From the NCBI GenBank assembly GCA_016869975.1, contig VGCZ01000004.1, positions 1 to 64,000 of the forward strand: DNA of 64,000 nucleotides. The letters run 5' to 3'. The stretch is from Alphaproteobacteria bacterium (GTDB taxonomy: Bacteria > Pseudomonadota > Alphaproteobacteria > Reyranellales > Reyranellaceae). Below the pieces are notes generated by a model that did not search any database, was not told where the DNA came from, and worked only from the letters and a program-made list of their open reading frames with translations. Position numbers and translations under genes: made by a program. Position 1 is the first letter of the stretch, and every line of letters starts with the position of its first letter. This document shows, one piece after another, positions 44,538 to 51,320 of the stretch.

Positions 44538-46103
44538 TCACTTCTTCACGACCACTTCCTGCATGCCGCGCCAGTAGCCGGGGTACGGCCAGCCGGTGAA
44601 GTCGAGCTTGTCGGTGCGCCAGGCGAAGGTGACCATCGGCCGGTAGGTCGGCACGCCGCCCAGCACCTTCTCGTGCTTGTAGCGCGCGATTTTGCGCGCC
44701 AGCGCGGCGCGCTTCTCGGGATCCATGGTGAGCTTCAGCTCCGCGATCATCGTGTCGGCCTCGGCGTCCGAGGTGGTCGAGTAGCTGCCCCAGCCCTTGC
44801 CCGGCACGAAGGTGTGCACATGGCCGGCCCAGGCGGTGCCCGGATCGCCCGGCAGGTTCTGGCTCCACATATGGCTGAAGACGCCGTCCATTTCCGGCGG
44901 CGCGTTCCGGCCCATGCGCGCGAGGTTGAGCCATGCGGCGTATTCCATGCCCTGCACCCTGCAGCGGATGCCGGCCTGGGTAAGGTAGGCGAACATCGCC
45001 TCGCCGACCTCCTTCACGTTGGGCTCGCGCGGCGTGGTGAGGTTGTAACAGGGAATCTCGAAGCCCTGCGGGAAACCCGCCTGGCGCAACAGGTCGCGCG
45101 CCTTCTTCGGATCGTATGCATAGGGCTTCAGCTCGGGGTCGTAGCCGACGCCGCCTTTGCCGACCTGCACGTAGCGCTCGCCCTGGCCGAACAGCACGCT
45201 CTTGATGATGGCGTCGACGTCGATGGCGTGCGCCGCCGCCTGGCGCACGCGCACGTCGCGGAACGGCGACTTCTCCTGGTGCGTGTTGAAGTTCAGGAAC
45301 AGGTTGTTGCCGGTGACGACGGTCAGCGTCTTCACACCAGGCATCTTCCTGAACTCCTCGACCATCGACAGCGGCACGGCGTCGAGGAAGTCTATGGCGC
45401 CGGTCTTGAACGCTGCCACGCGGGTGAGGTCCTCGGGGATGACCTTGATCACCAGCTTCTCGGCCTTGGGCCGATGGTCCTTGTTCCAGTAGTCGGCGAA
45501 GGCCTCGAAGCGGATCTCGTCCTTCACCGTGCGCGAGACGAACTTCCACGGGCCGGTACCGACCGGCGCCTTGCCGAACTCCGCCTCGCCGACGCGCTCG
45601 TAATAGGCCTTGGGCACCGCCCAGAGCTGCAGGAAGTTGGCGATGTAGTTGCCGTCGGCTTGCTTGAAGCGGATGCGGAAGTGGTGGTCGTCGACGATCT
45701 CGAATCGCTCGACCTCGGCCTGGTTGTGCGACCAGCGCGAGATCTTGGGATCGCGCATCTTGTTGTAGGCGAACTCGAAATCGGCCGAGGTCAGCGGATC
45801 GCCGTTGTGGAACTTCACGCCCTTGCGCAGGCGCACGTCGATGAACGGCTTGCCGTTCTCCTCCTGGACGCTCCACGACTCGGCCAGCCAGTTCACCACG
45901 CGCTGCTCGGGATTCACCCGCACCAGCTGCTCGAACATCTGGCCCATGAAGTAGTGGTCGACCCCAGCCGAGTACTTCACCGGATCGAGCATCGTCGATT
46001 CGGCGCCGAAGCCGGCGGTGACCGTGCCGGTCCCCTGCCCCGATGCCGCCATCGGCGCCAACGCCAGGACCGCGGCGAGACCGAGCACACTCCTGCGGAT
46101 CAT
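44538..46103 (-). CDS. ABC importer substrate-binding protein (SBP_bac_5, peptide/nickel type)
   Basis: 521 aa periplasmic receptor. Signal sequence MIRRSVLGLAAVLALAPMAA, with probable cleavage after ASG. The SBP_bac_5 marks are RKGVKFHNGDPLTSADFEFAYNKMRDP and NTHQEKSPFRDVRVRQAAAHAIDVDAI. The ATG at 46103 follows CGGAGGAAACAG; a longer frame to 46160 lacks a signal peptide. It is first in the 46.1-38.3 kb operon (receptor, two permeases, two ATPases, double CoA-transferase). The ligand may be a short acid or peptide; no clear evidence in sequence. Confidence 0.88.
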   Translation of the reverse strand: MIRRSVLGLAAVLALAPMAASGQGTGTVTAGFGAESTMLDPVKYSAGVDHYFMGQMFEQLVRVNPEQRVVNWLAESWSVQEENGKPFIDVRLRKGVKFHNGDPLTSADFEFAYNKMRDPKISRWSHNQAEVERFEIVDDHHFRIRFKQADGNYIANFLQLWAVPKAYYERVGEAEFGKAPVGTGPWKFVSRTVKDEIRFEAFADYWNKDHRPKAEKLVIKVIPEDLTRVAAFKTGAIDFLDAVPLSMVEEFRKMPGVKTLTVVTGNNLFLNFNTHQEKSPFRDVRVRQAAAHAIDVDAIIKSVLFGQGERYVQVGKGGVGYDPELKPYAYDPKKARDLLRQAGFPQGFEIPCYNLTTPREPNVKEVGEAMFAYLTQAGIRCRVQGMEYAAWLNLARMGRNAPPEMDGVFSHMWSQNLPGDPGTAWAGHVHTFVPGKGWGSYSTTSDAEADTMIAELKLTMDPEKRAALARKIARYKHEKVLGGVPTYRPMVTFAWRTDKLDFTGWPYPGYWRGMQEVVVKK

Positions 46104-46361
46104 CTGTTTCCTCCGTCGTTCGTTGCGGCGACGGCAGCACGCGCCGCGACGGGGTGTCAAATGTCGCTTGCCGGCAGTTCTACAATGCAGATGTCGTGGT
46201 CACGCATGGACTCCCCGCGCGGGCGAACGCGCGCAGACGGTACTGGCAATGAGGGCTTTCATCCTGCCCGCACAGCGACACTGCCGCGTCGGCGCTTGCG
46301 ACTCCCCGCGTCGGGCGGGCTAAGATGCGTCCGACACAGATCATCCAGCGGGAGGGAACAG
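46104..46361. other. Divergent intergenic region, no gene
   Basis: 258 nt between the divergent receptor and enoyl-CoA hydratase genes. It contains no coding frame with support and no clear operator palindrome. It should hold promoters for both directions. Confidence 0.6.
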
Positions 46362-47156
46362 ATGAGCGCGGAACCCGTGAAGGCCGGAGCGGCCAAGCAG
46401 GACATCGGCATCAGCAGCGAGGGCCATGTCGGCGTCGTCGAAATCCAGCGGCCGCCGCACAACTACTTCGACAATGCGTTGATCAACCAGATCGCCGACG
46501 CCTACGAGGCGTTCGACCGCGACGACAACATCCGCGCCATCGTGCTGTGCGCCGAGGGAAAGTCGTTCTGCGCCGGCGCCGATTTCACCAACCGCCCGCA
46601 GACCGGCGCGGCCGAGACCGGCAAGCACCTCTACAAGGAAGCCACCCGCATCTTCCGGGCCAAGAAGCCGCAGGTCGCCGCCGTGCAGGGCGCCGCGATT
46701 GGTGGCGGGCTGGGCCTGGCGCTGTCGGCCGACTTCCGCGTCACCTGCGAGGAGGCGCGCTTCTCCGCCAACTTCACGCGGCTCGGCTTCCATCCCGGCT
46801 TCAGCCTCACCTACACCTTGCCGCGGCTCGTGGGGCAGCAGAAGGCCAACTTGCTATTCTACACCGGCCGTCGCGTGACCGGCGGCGAGGCGGTGGCGAT
46901 GGGCATGGCCGACGTGCTGGTGCCGCTGGCCGACGTACGCAAGGGCGCGATGGCGCTGGCGAAGGAAATCGCCGAGTCCGCGCCGCTCGCCGTGCTGTCG
47001 ACGCGCGAGACCATGCGCCGCGGCTTCGCCGACGAGGCCGAGCGCGCCACCGAGCGCGAACTGGTCGAGCAGGACTGGACGCGCAAGACCGCCGACTTCA
47101 AGGAAGGCGTCAAGAGCTGGGCCGAGCGGCGGCCGGGCAACTTCCAGAAGCGCTGA
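46362..47156 (+). CDS. Enoyl-CoA hydratase/isomerase family protein
   Basis: 264 aa crotonase. HNYFDNALINQIADAYEAFD is the substrate-entry helix; SFCAGADF and QGAAIGGGLGLALSADFR give the oxyanion hole. The region FTRLGFHPGFSLTYTLPRLVG contains His/Pro in place of the catalytic Glu pair of classical hydratases, so the exact reaction is open. GGGAGGGAACAG precedes ATG 46362. Followed by an SDR on the same strand. Confidence 0.85.
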   Translation: MSAEPVKAGAAKQDIGISSEGHVGVVEIQRPPHNYFDNALINQIADAYEAFDRDDNIRAIVLCAEGKSFCAGADFTNRPQTGAAETGKHLYKEATRIFRAKKPQVAAVQGAAIGGGLGLALSADFRVTCEEARFSANFTRLGFHPGFSLTYTLPRLVGQQKANLLFYTGRRVTGGEAVAMGMADVLVPLADVRKGAMALAKEIAESAPLAVLSTRETMRRGFADEAERATERELVEQDWTRKTADFKEGVKSWAERRPGNFQKR

Positions 47157-47162
47157 CGTTCC

Positions 47163-47229
47163 CGTCATCCCGAGCGAACGCGAGGGATCTCCTGTAACGG
47201 GGAGATTTTTCGCCGTGCTCGGAATGACG
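47163..47229. repeat. Family A hairpin repeat, diverged
   Basis: CGTCATCCCGAGCGAACGCG.. and ..CGCCGTGCTCGGAATGACG. The outer arms pair and the centre (TCTCCTGTAACGGGGAGA) forms its own small hairpin, unlike the other copies. Confidence 0.8.
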
Positions 47230-47248
47230 ATTTCAAGGAGACACCATC

Positions 47249-48043
47249 ATGGGTCAGGTCGACGGCAAGGTCGCCCTCGTCACCGGCGGCGCGTCGGGCA
47301 TCGGCGAGGCGTGTTCGCTCACGCTCGCGCGCGAAGGCGCGCGCGTGGTCATCACCGACATCGACGACACGCGCGGCAAGGCGCTCGCCGCCAAGATCGG
47401 CGGCGGCGCAATCTACCTGAACCACGACGTGGTCTCCGAGCAGCGCTGGATCGAGGTCGTGGCCGAGGTCGAGAAGAAATGCGGCCGGCTCGACGTGCTG
47501 GTGTCCAACGCCGGCATCGGCATCGCCACCTCGATCTTCGAGATGACCCTGGCCGACTGGCAGCGCCAGCAGGCGATCAACCTCGATGGCGTTTTTCTGT
47601 CGGTGAAGCACTCGGTGCCGCTGATGCGCAAGGGTGGCGGCGGCTCGATCATCATGATGTCCTCGGTCGCCGGCCTGCGCGGCGCGCCCGGGCTGGCTGC
47701 CTATGCCGCGACCAAGGGCGGCGTGCGGCTGTTCGCCAAGTCGGTGGCGCTGGAATGCGCCGCCGCCGGCGACAACATCCGTGTCAACTCAATGCATCCC
47801 GGCATCATCGCCACGCCGATCTGGGGCAAGATCCCGACCGGCGCGCACGGCATGGGCCACAACGCGCCGATCGATCCCTACGAGCGTGCGAAGATCGCCG
47901 TGCCGCTGTCGCGCGCCGGAGAGGCGCAGGACATCGCCAATGGCGTGCTATGGCTGGCCAGCGACGCCTCGAGCTACGTCACCGGCATGGAGATGGTGAT
48001 CGACGGCGGCATGATGGCCGGAAATCCCTGGCGCCGCTTCTGA
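47249..48043 (+). CDS. SDR family oxidoreductase
   Basis: 264 aa classical SDR: TGGASGIGEA cofactor motif (residues 12-21), VLVSNAGIGIA, Ser in SSVAGLRGAPG and YAATKGG catalytic Tyr-Lys. The C-terminus GMEMVIDGGMMAG is usual for the family. AAGGAGACACC precedes the ATG. It lies 11 nt before the DOPA-dioxygenase-like gene and is probably cotranscribed with it. Confidence 0.87.
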   Translation: MGQVDGKVALVTGGASGIGEACSLTLAREGARVVITDIDDTRGKALAAKIGGGAIYLNHDVVSEQRWIEVVAEVEKKCGRLDVLVSNAGIGIATSIFEMTLADWQRQQAINLDGVFLSVKHSVPLMRKGGGGSIIMMSSVAGLRGAPGLAAYAATKGGVRLFAKSVALECAAAGDNIRVNSMHPGIIATPIWGKIPTGAHGMGHNAPIDPYERAKIAVPLSRAGEAQDIANGVLWLASDASSYVTGMEMVIDGGMMAGNPWRRF

Positions 48044-48054
48044 AGGAGCCTGCC

Positions 48055-48399
48055 GTGGCGACCGAGATCAGCGACATCAAGGACTGGCACGCCCACGTCT
48101 ATTTCGACGCCAACAGCAAGGATGCCGCGCTCAAGCTGCGCGGCATCATCGTCGCGCGCTTCGTCGCCGAGATGGGTCGCGTGCATTCCGGGCCGATCGG
48201 CCCGCATCCTCGCTGTAGCTACCAGGTCGCATTCCCGCCCGCGATGTTCGCCGAGTTCGTTCCCTGGCTGGCGCTGAACCGCGGCGACCTCGTGGTCCTC
48301 GTCCACCCCAACACCGGCCGCGACCTCACAGACCACCGCGACCGCGCCATATGGCTCGGCGAGAAGGTCGACCTCGAATTGTCCATCCTGAGGGACTGA
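48055..48399 (+). CDS. DOPA 4,5-dioxygenase family protein
   Basis: 114 aa with a GTG start (GTGGCGACCGAG) and GAAGGAGCC upstream, overlapping the stop region of the SDR. DWHAHVYFDANSKDAALKLR, RVHSGPIGPHPRCSYQVAF and VLVHPNTGRDLTDH match the PF08883-like family; the His of HAHVYF, GPHP and VHPNTG are candidate iron ligands. Plant and fungal homologues cleave DOPA to betalamic acid precursors; bacterial roles are unknown. A nearby SDR and crotonase suggest aromatic or acid catabolism. Confidence 0.82.
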   Translation: MATEISDIKDWHAHVYFDANSKDAALKLRGIIVARFVAEMGRVHSGPIGPHPRCSYQVAFPPAMFAEFVPWLALNRGDLVVLVHPNTGRDLTDHRDRAIWLGEKVDLELSILRD

Positions 48400-48403
48400 A
48401 TCC

Positions 48404-48883
48404 ATGCAGGACCTGCTGCCCATCGCGGCGCGCATCGGCGAGCGGCTGAAGGCGCGTGGCGAGACGATCGCCGTCGCCGAGTCCTCGATCGGCGGGCTGG
48501 TCTCGGCGGCGCTGCTCTCGGTGCCCGGCGCCTCGGCCTACTACATCGGCGGCGCGGTGATCTACACGCGCGCCGCCGGCGACGCGCTGCTGATGATCCC
48601 GCCGGAGGCGCGCGAGGGCCTGCGCGCCTCGACCGAGCCCTACGCCATGCTGATGGCCCGCACCATCCGGCAGCGGCTGGGCACGACCTGGGGCATCGCC
48701 GAAACCGGCGCCAGCGGCCCGACCGGTAACCGCTACGGCGACGCCGCCGGCCATGCCTGCATCGCGCTGAGCGGGCCCACCGAGCGCAGCATCACAATCG
48801 AGACGGGCAAGCCCGACCGCGTCGGCAATATGCGGACATTTGCTGAGGCGGCCCTTACCCTGCTTGGAGCGGAATTACGCTAG
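48404..48883 (+). CDS. CinA C-terminal domain (PncC-like) family protein
   Basis: 159 aa, consisting only of the CinA C-terminal domain (nicotinamide-mononucleotide amidase type). AVAESSIGGLVSAALLSVPGAS corresponds to the AESCTGG nucleotide-site motif with SIGG in place of CTGG; YYIGGAVIYTRAA and GASGPTGNRYGDA complete the fold. Several key positions differ from PncC, so activity is uncertain. It lies 4 nt after the DOPA-dioxygenase-like gene. Confidence 0.8.
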   Translation: MQDLLPIAARIGERLKARGETIAVAESSIGGLVSAALLSVPGASAYYIGGAVIYTRAAGDALLMIPPEAREGLRASTEPYAMLMARTIRQRLGTTWGIAETGASGPTGNRYGDAAGHACIALSGPTERSITIETGKPDRVGNMRTFAEAALTLLGAELR

Positions 48884-48900
48884 GGAACGCTACTCATGCG

Positions 48901-49070
48901 ATACTTTAATCATTGAAAGACCTAGGCATTTCGATTTTGTCCAATCTTTTGTGAGTCTTGGTGAATATCTCTTGCTTTAACGTTAAAATCACGATATCTT
49001 GCTTCTTGTTGACGTTTAGACATTCAATCCGTTTCGATATTCAACAAGCAATATTTTGCAGGGGATACCG
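48901..49070. other. AT-rich island upstream of pilin gene
   Basis: By my count 60 of 170 bases are G or C (about 35%), against roughly two thirds elsewhere. It contains the palindrome TTTAACGTTAAA (48976-48987) and a candidate promoter. No coding frame is supported in it. Confidence 0.85.
48972..49000 (+). promoter_or_regulatory. Candidate sigma70-type promoter with palindromic operator for the pilin gene
   Basis: TTGCTT (48972-48977) and TATCTT (48995-49000) are separated by 17 nt. TTTAACGTTAAA (48976-48987) lies in the spacer and could be a repressor site. The transcript would have a leader of about 65 nt before the ATG at 49073. Visual match only. Confidence 0.35.
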
Positions 49071-49072
49071 TG

Positions 49073-49234
49073 ATGACCATTCTCAAGAGCATTCTTCGTG
49101 ACGAGTCCGGCGCCACCGCCATCGAGTACGGCCTGATCGCCGCCCTGATCTCGATCGCCGCCATCACCGCGTTCAGCACGGTGGGCACCAAGCTCAGCGC
49201 CCTGATGATGAACACCTCCAACAAGCTGAACTAG
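49073..49234 (+). CDS. flp: Flp-family type IVb pilin
   Basis: 53 aa. The prepilin processing site and hydrophobic helix are seen as ESGATAIEYGLIAALISIAA, with Gly13 before the cleavage point and Glu18 as the conserved +5 Glu, followed by Tyr. The mature peptide would be the structural unit of a tight-adherence (Tad) pilus. No tad/cpa secretion genes are in the window, so assembly machinery must lie elsewhere. AGGGGATACC lies upstream of the ATG. The neighbouring 170 nt are strongly AT-rich and a terminator follows. Such lone flp genes outside tad loci are common in Alphaproteobacteria. Confidence 0.87.
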   Translation: MTILKSILRDESGATAIEYGLIAALISIAAITAFSTVGTKLSALMMNTSNKLN

Positions 49235-49290
49235 TCGGACGCGGAACACCGCGCCGAACAGTCTGGGGAAATCAATCGCGCAAGCTGATG

Positions 49291-49325
49291 GCCGGCGCCG
49301 CGAAGGTGGCGCCGGCGTCGCTTTT
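49291..49325 (+). terminator. Rho-independent terminator after the pilin gene
   Basis: Perfect stem GCCGGCGCC (49291-49299) / GGCGCCGGC (49308-49316) with an 8-nt loop, then GTCGCTTTT. The T-run lies on the plus side, so it serves the pilin transcript. Confidence 0.75.
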
Positions 49326-49333
49326 ATGACCGG

Positions 49334-50500
49334 CTACACCCGCGCGTTGCGGCGGCGGTCGTCGTCCCACATCAGGTAGTGCGGCCCCAGCGCGGCAAGG
49401 TCGGGCGCGCCGATCTGCGCCATCACCAGATCGACCTCGCGGCGGAAGATGCCCAGCGCTTTGGTGGCACCGGCCGTACCACCGGCCGCCGCGCCGTAGA
49501 GCGTCGGGCGGCCCATGAAGATGAACTTCGCGCCCATGCAAAGCGCGGTGATCACGTCGGCGCCGCGGCGCACGCCGCCGTCGAGCATCAGGGTCATCTT
49601 GTCGCCGACCGCCTCGACGATCGCCGGCAGCACGTCGAGCGGCGAGGGCGCGCGATCGAGCTGCCGCGCGCCATGGTTGGACACCATGATGCCGTCGACG
49701 CCGACCGACTGCGCGCGCAGCGCGTCGTCGGGATGCATGATGCCCTTGATGACGAACTTGCCCGGCCACAGGCGGCGGAAATTCTCGACGTCCTTCCAGG
49801 TCACCGAGGTCGGGGTCTGGGTGGCGACGAAAGCCGCGACGTCGTCGGCGCTGGCGCCCTTGGGCGCGTAGGGTTGCCAGTTGGAGAACATCGGCGTGCC
49901 GGTGCGCATGTACTCCATCATCCAGCCGGGATGGCGCAGCGCCTCGAACTTGGTCGCCCAGGTCATGCGCAGCGGCCGCGAGAAGCCGTTGCGCGAGTTG
50001 CGCTCGCGGTTCGAGCCGATCGGCACGTCGACGGTCATCGCCAGGGTCTTCAGCCCGGCGTCCTTGACGCGGCGGATCATGTCCTCGGAAATGCCGCGGT
50101 CCTTGGCGGTGTAGAGCTGATACCAGCCATGGTCGGGGGCGAGCTTGCCAAGGTCCTCGATCGAGCCGGTGCTGGCACCGGACATGATGAAAGGCACGTT
50201 GGCGTCGCGCGCCGCCTCGGCCAGCATCAGATCGGCGCCCGGGCGGAACAGGCCGGCCAGCCCAGTGGGGGCGATGCCGAAGGGGCTGGAATAGGCGCGG
50301 CCGAACAGCACCGCGCTCTGGTCGCGCTTGCTGACGTCGACCATGTAGCGCGGCACCAGCTCGCGGCGGCTAAAGGCATTCTCGCAGCCGTCGAGACCTT
50401 TCTCGTCGTCGACGCCGCCCTCAATGAAGTCGAAGGCGATCTTGGGCAGGCGTCGCTTGGCCGCCTTGCGCAGATCCTCGATGTTGATCACGCCGTCCAC
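49334..50500 (-). CDS. FMN-dependent alpha-hydroxy-acid dehydrogenase
   Basis: 388 aa with a GTG start (GTGGACGGCGTG) preceded by GGGAGAAACGCGC. It oxidises a 2-hydroxy acid. The start DGVINIEDLRKAAKRRLPKIAFDFIEGG is the lactate/mandelate dehydrogenase opening. SPFGIAPTGLAGLFRPGADL gives the FMN contact and MVSNHGARQLDRAPSP carries the active-site His and Arg. MLDGGVRRGADVITALCMGAKFI binds the phosphate. A longer frame reaches 50878 but overlaps the GntR gene on the other strand. It is divergent from the GntR gene by 133 nt, so it may be its target. Confidence 0.87.
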   Translation of the reverse strand: MDGVINIEDLRKAAKRRLPKIAFDFIEGGVDDEKGLDGCENAFSRRELVPRYMVDVSKRDQSAVLFGRAYSSPFGIAPTGLAGLFRPGADLMLAEAARDANVPFIMSGASTGSIEDLGKLAPDHGWYQLYTAKDRGISEDMIRRVKDAGLKTLAMTVDVPIGSNRERNSRNGFSRPLRMTWATKFEALRHPGWMMEYMRTGTPMFSNWQPYAPKGASADDVAAFVATQTPTSVTWKDVENFRRLWPGKFVIKGIMHPDDALRAQSVGVDGIMVSNHGARQLDRAPSPLDVLPAIVEAVGDKMTLMLDGGVRRGADVITALCMGAKFIFMGRPTLYGAAAGGTAGATKALGIFRREVDLVMAQIGAPDLAALGPHYLMWDDDRRRNARV

Positions 50501-50593
50501 GCGCGTTTCTCCCGTCGGTCTTGTCGGGCCATTCTTGCCCGGACCGGCCGCCCGTCCAAGGGGGGACGACGCATGGGAGCCAACGGCCCGCGT

Positions 50594-50620
50594 CTTGCGT
50601 AGACTGGCCCGGAACGCAAG
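50594..50620. promoter_or_regulatory. Candidate operator: 7-bp inverted repeat before the GntR gene
   Basis: CTTGCGT and ACGCAAG are perfect inverted arms around 13 nt, ending 13 nt before the GntR start, in the region shared with the divergent hydroxyacid dehydrogenase. Possibly an autoregulatory site; unproven. Confidence 0.4.
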
Positions 50621-50633
50621 CATCAGGGGTTCG

Positions 50634-51320
50634 ATGTCGATCGCCAGCCCGATCGTGCCGATCATCGACGACGAGTCCGCGACGCGCGCCGAGAGCATCC
50701 GCCGGCGGCTGGCCGATGAGATCATCACCGGCCGACTGCAGCCCGGCACGCGCCTGGACGAGGTCGGCACGGCCGAGCGCTTCGCCGTATCGCGCACCCC
50801 CGTGCGCGAGGCCCTGAACCAGCTGGTCGGCATCGGCCTGGCGCAGCGCCAGGGCCGCGGCGTGGTGGTGGCGGTCATGGCGCCTGCCGTGGTCGGAGAA
50901 GCCTTCGAGCTGATGGCCGACCTCGAGGCGCTGTGCGCCCACTACGCGGCGCGGCGCATGACGCCGCTCGAACGGCGCCTGCTGGCGGAAATCCACGAAC
51001 GGTCATGCCAGGCGATGCGCTTTGGCGCGCGCGAGGATTACGACGCACTGAATACCGAGTTCCACGCCGCGATCTACCGCGGCAGCCACAATCGACCGCT
51101 GGAGGAGGCCGCGCACGCCGCGCGCCGCCGTGTCGCGCCCTATCGCACTGGCCAGTTCAACGTTTCCGGTCGCCTCGCCAGGTCCTTCGGCGAGCACGCC
51201 CTGGTGGTCGAGGCGATCCAGCGAGGAGAGGCGGCCAAGGCCGCCGCGCATATGCGAGCCCACGTGCGCACCGTGAGCGACGCGTCACTCGCCTATGTCG
51301 CCGAAGCGCGCGCGAGATAG
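50634..51320 (+). CDS. GntR-family transcriptional regulator, FCD (FadR) type
   Basis: 228 aa. The N-terminal winged helix is RRRLADEIITGRLQPGTRLD and FAVSRTPVREALNQLVGIGL. The FCD ligand domain (residues 80-220) has the metal-binding pattern, with Asp/His in DYDALNTEFHAAIYRGSHN and FGEHALVVEAIQRGEAAKAAAHMRAH. FadR-type regulators usually respond to carboxylic or amino acids. Its end overlaps the AtzF-like gene tail to tail by 28 nt. Given the hpx-type operon divergent to atzF, it is the obvious candidate regulator. ATG 50634 begins the family fold. Confidence 0.87.
   Translation: MSIASPIVPIIDDESATRAESIRRRLADEIITGRLQPGTRLDEVGTAERFAVSRTPVREALNQLVGIGLAQRQGRGVVVAVMAPAVVGEAFELMADLEALCAHYAARRMTPLERRLLAEIHERSCQAMRFGAREDYDALNTEFHAAIYRGSHNRPLEEAAHAARRRVAPYRTGQFNVSGRLARSFGEHALVVEAIQRGEAAKAAAHMRAHVRTVSDASLAYVAEARAR

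Noticed and set aside
4251-47229. CRISPR array
   Set aside because: Repeats are dispersed singly over the window between genes, are palindromic and have no regular spacers.
50501-50878. N-terminal extension of the FMN hydroxyacid dehydrogenase
   Set aside because: The added 126 residues are antisense of the GntR gene and the family start fits GTG 50500.
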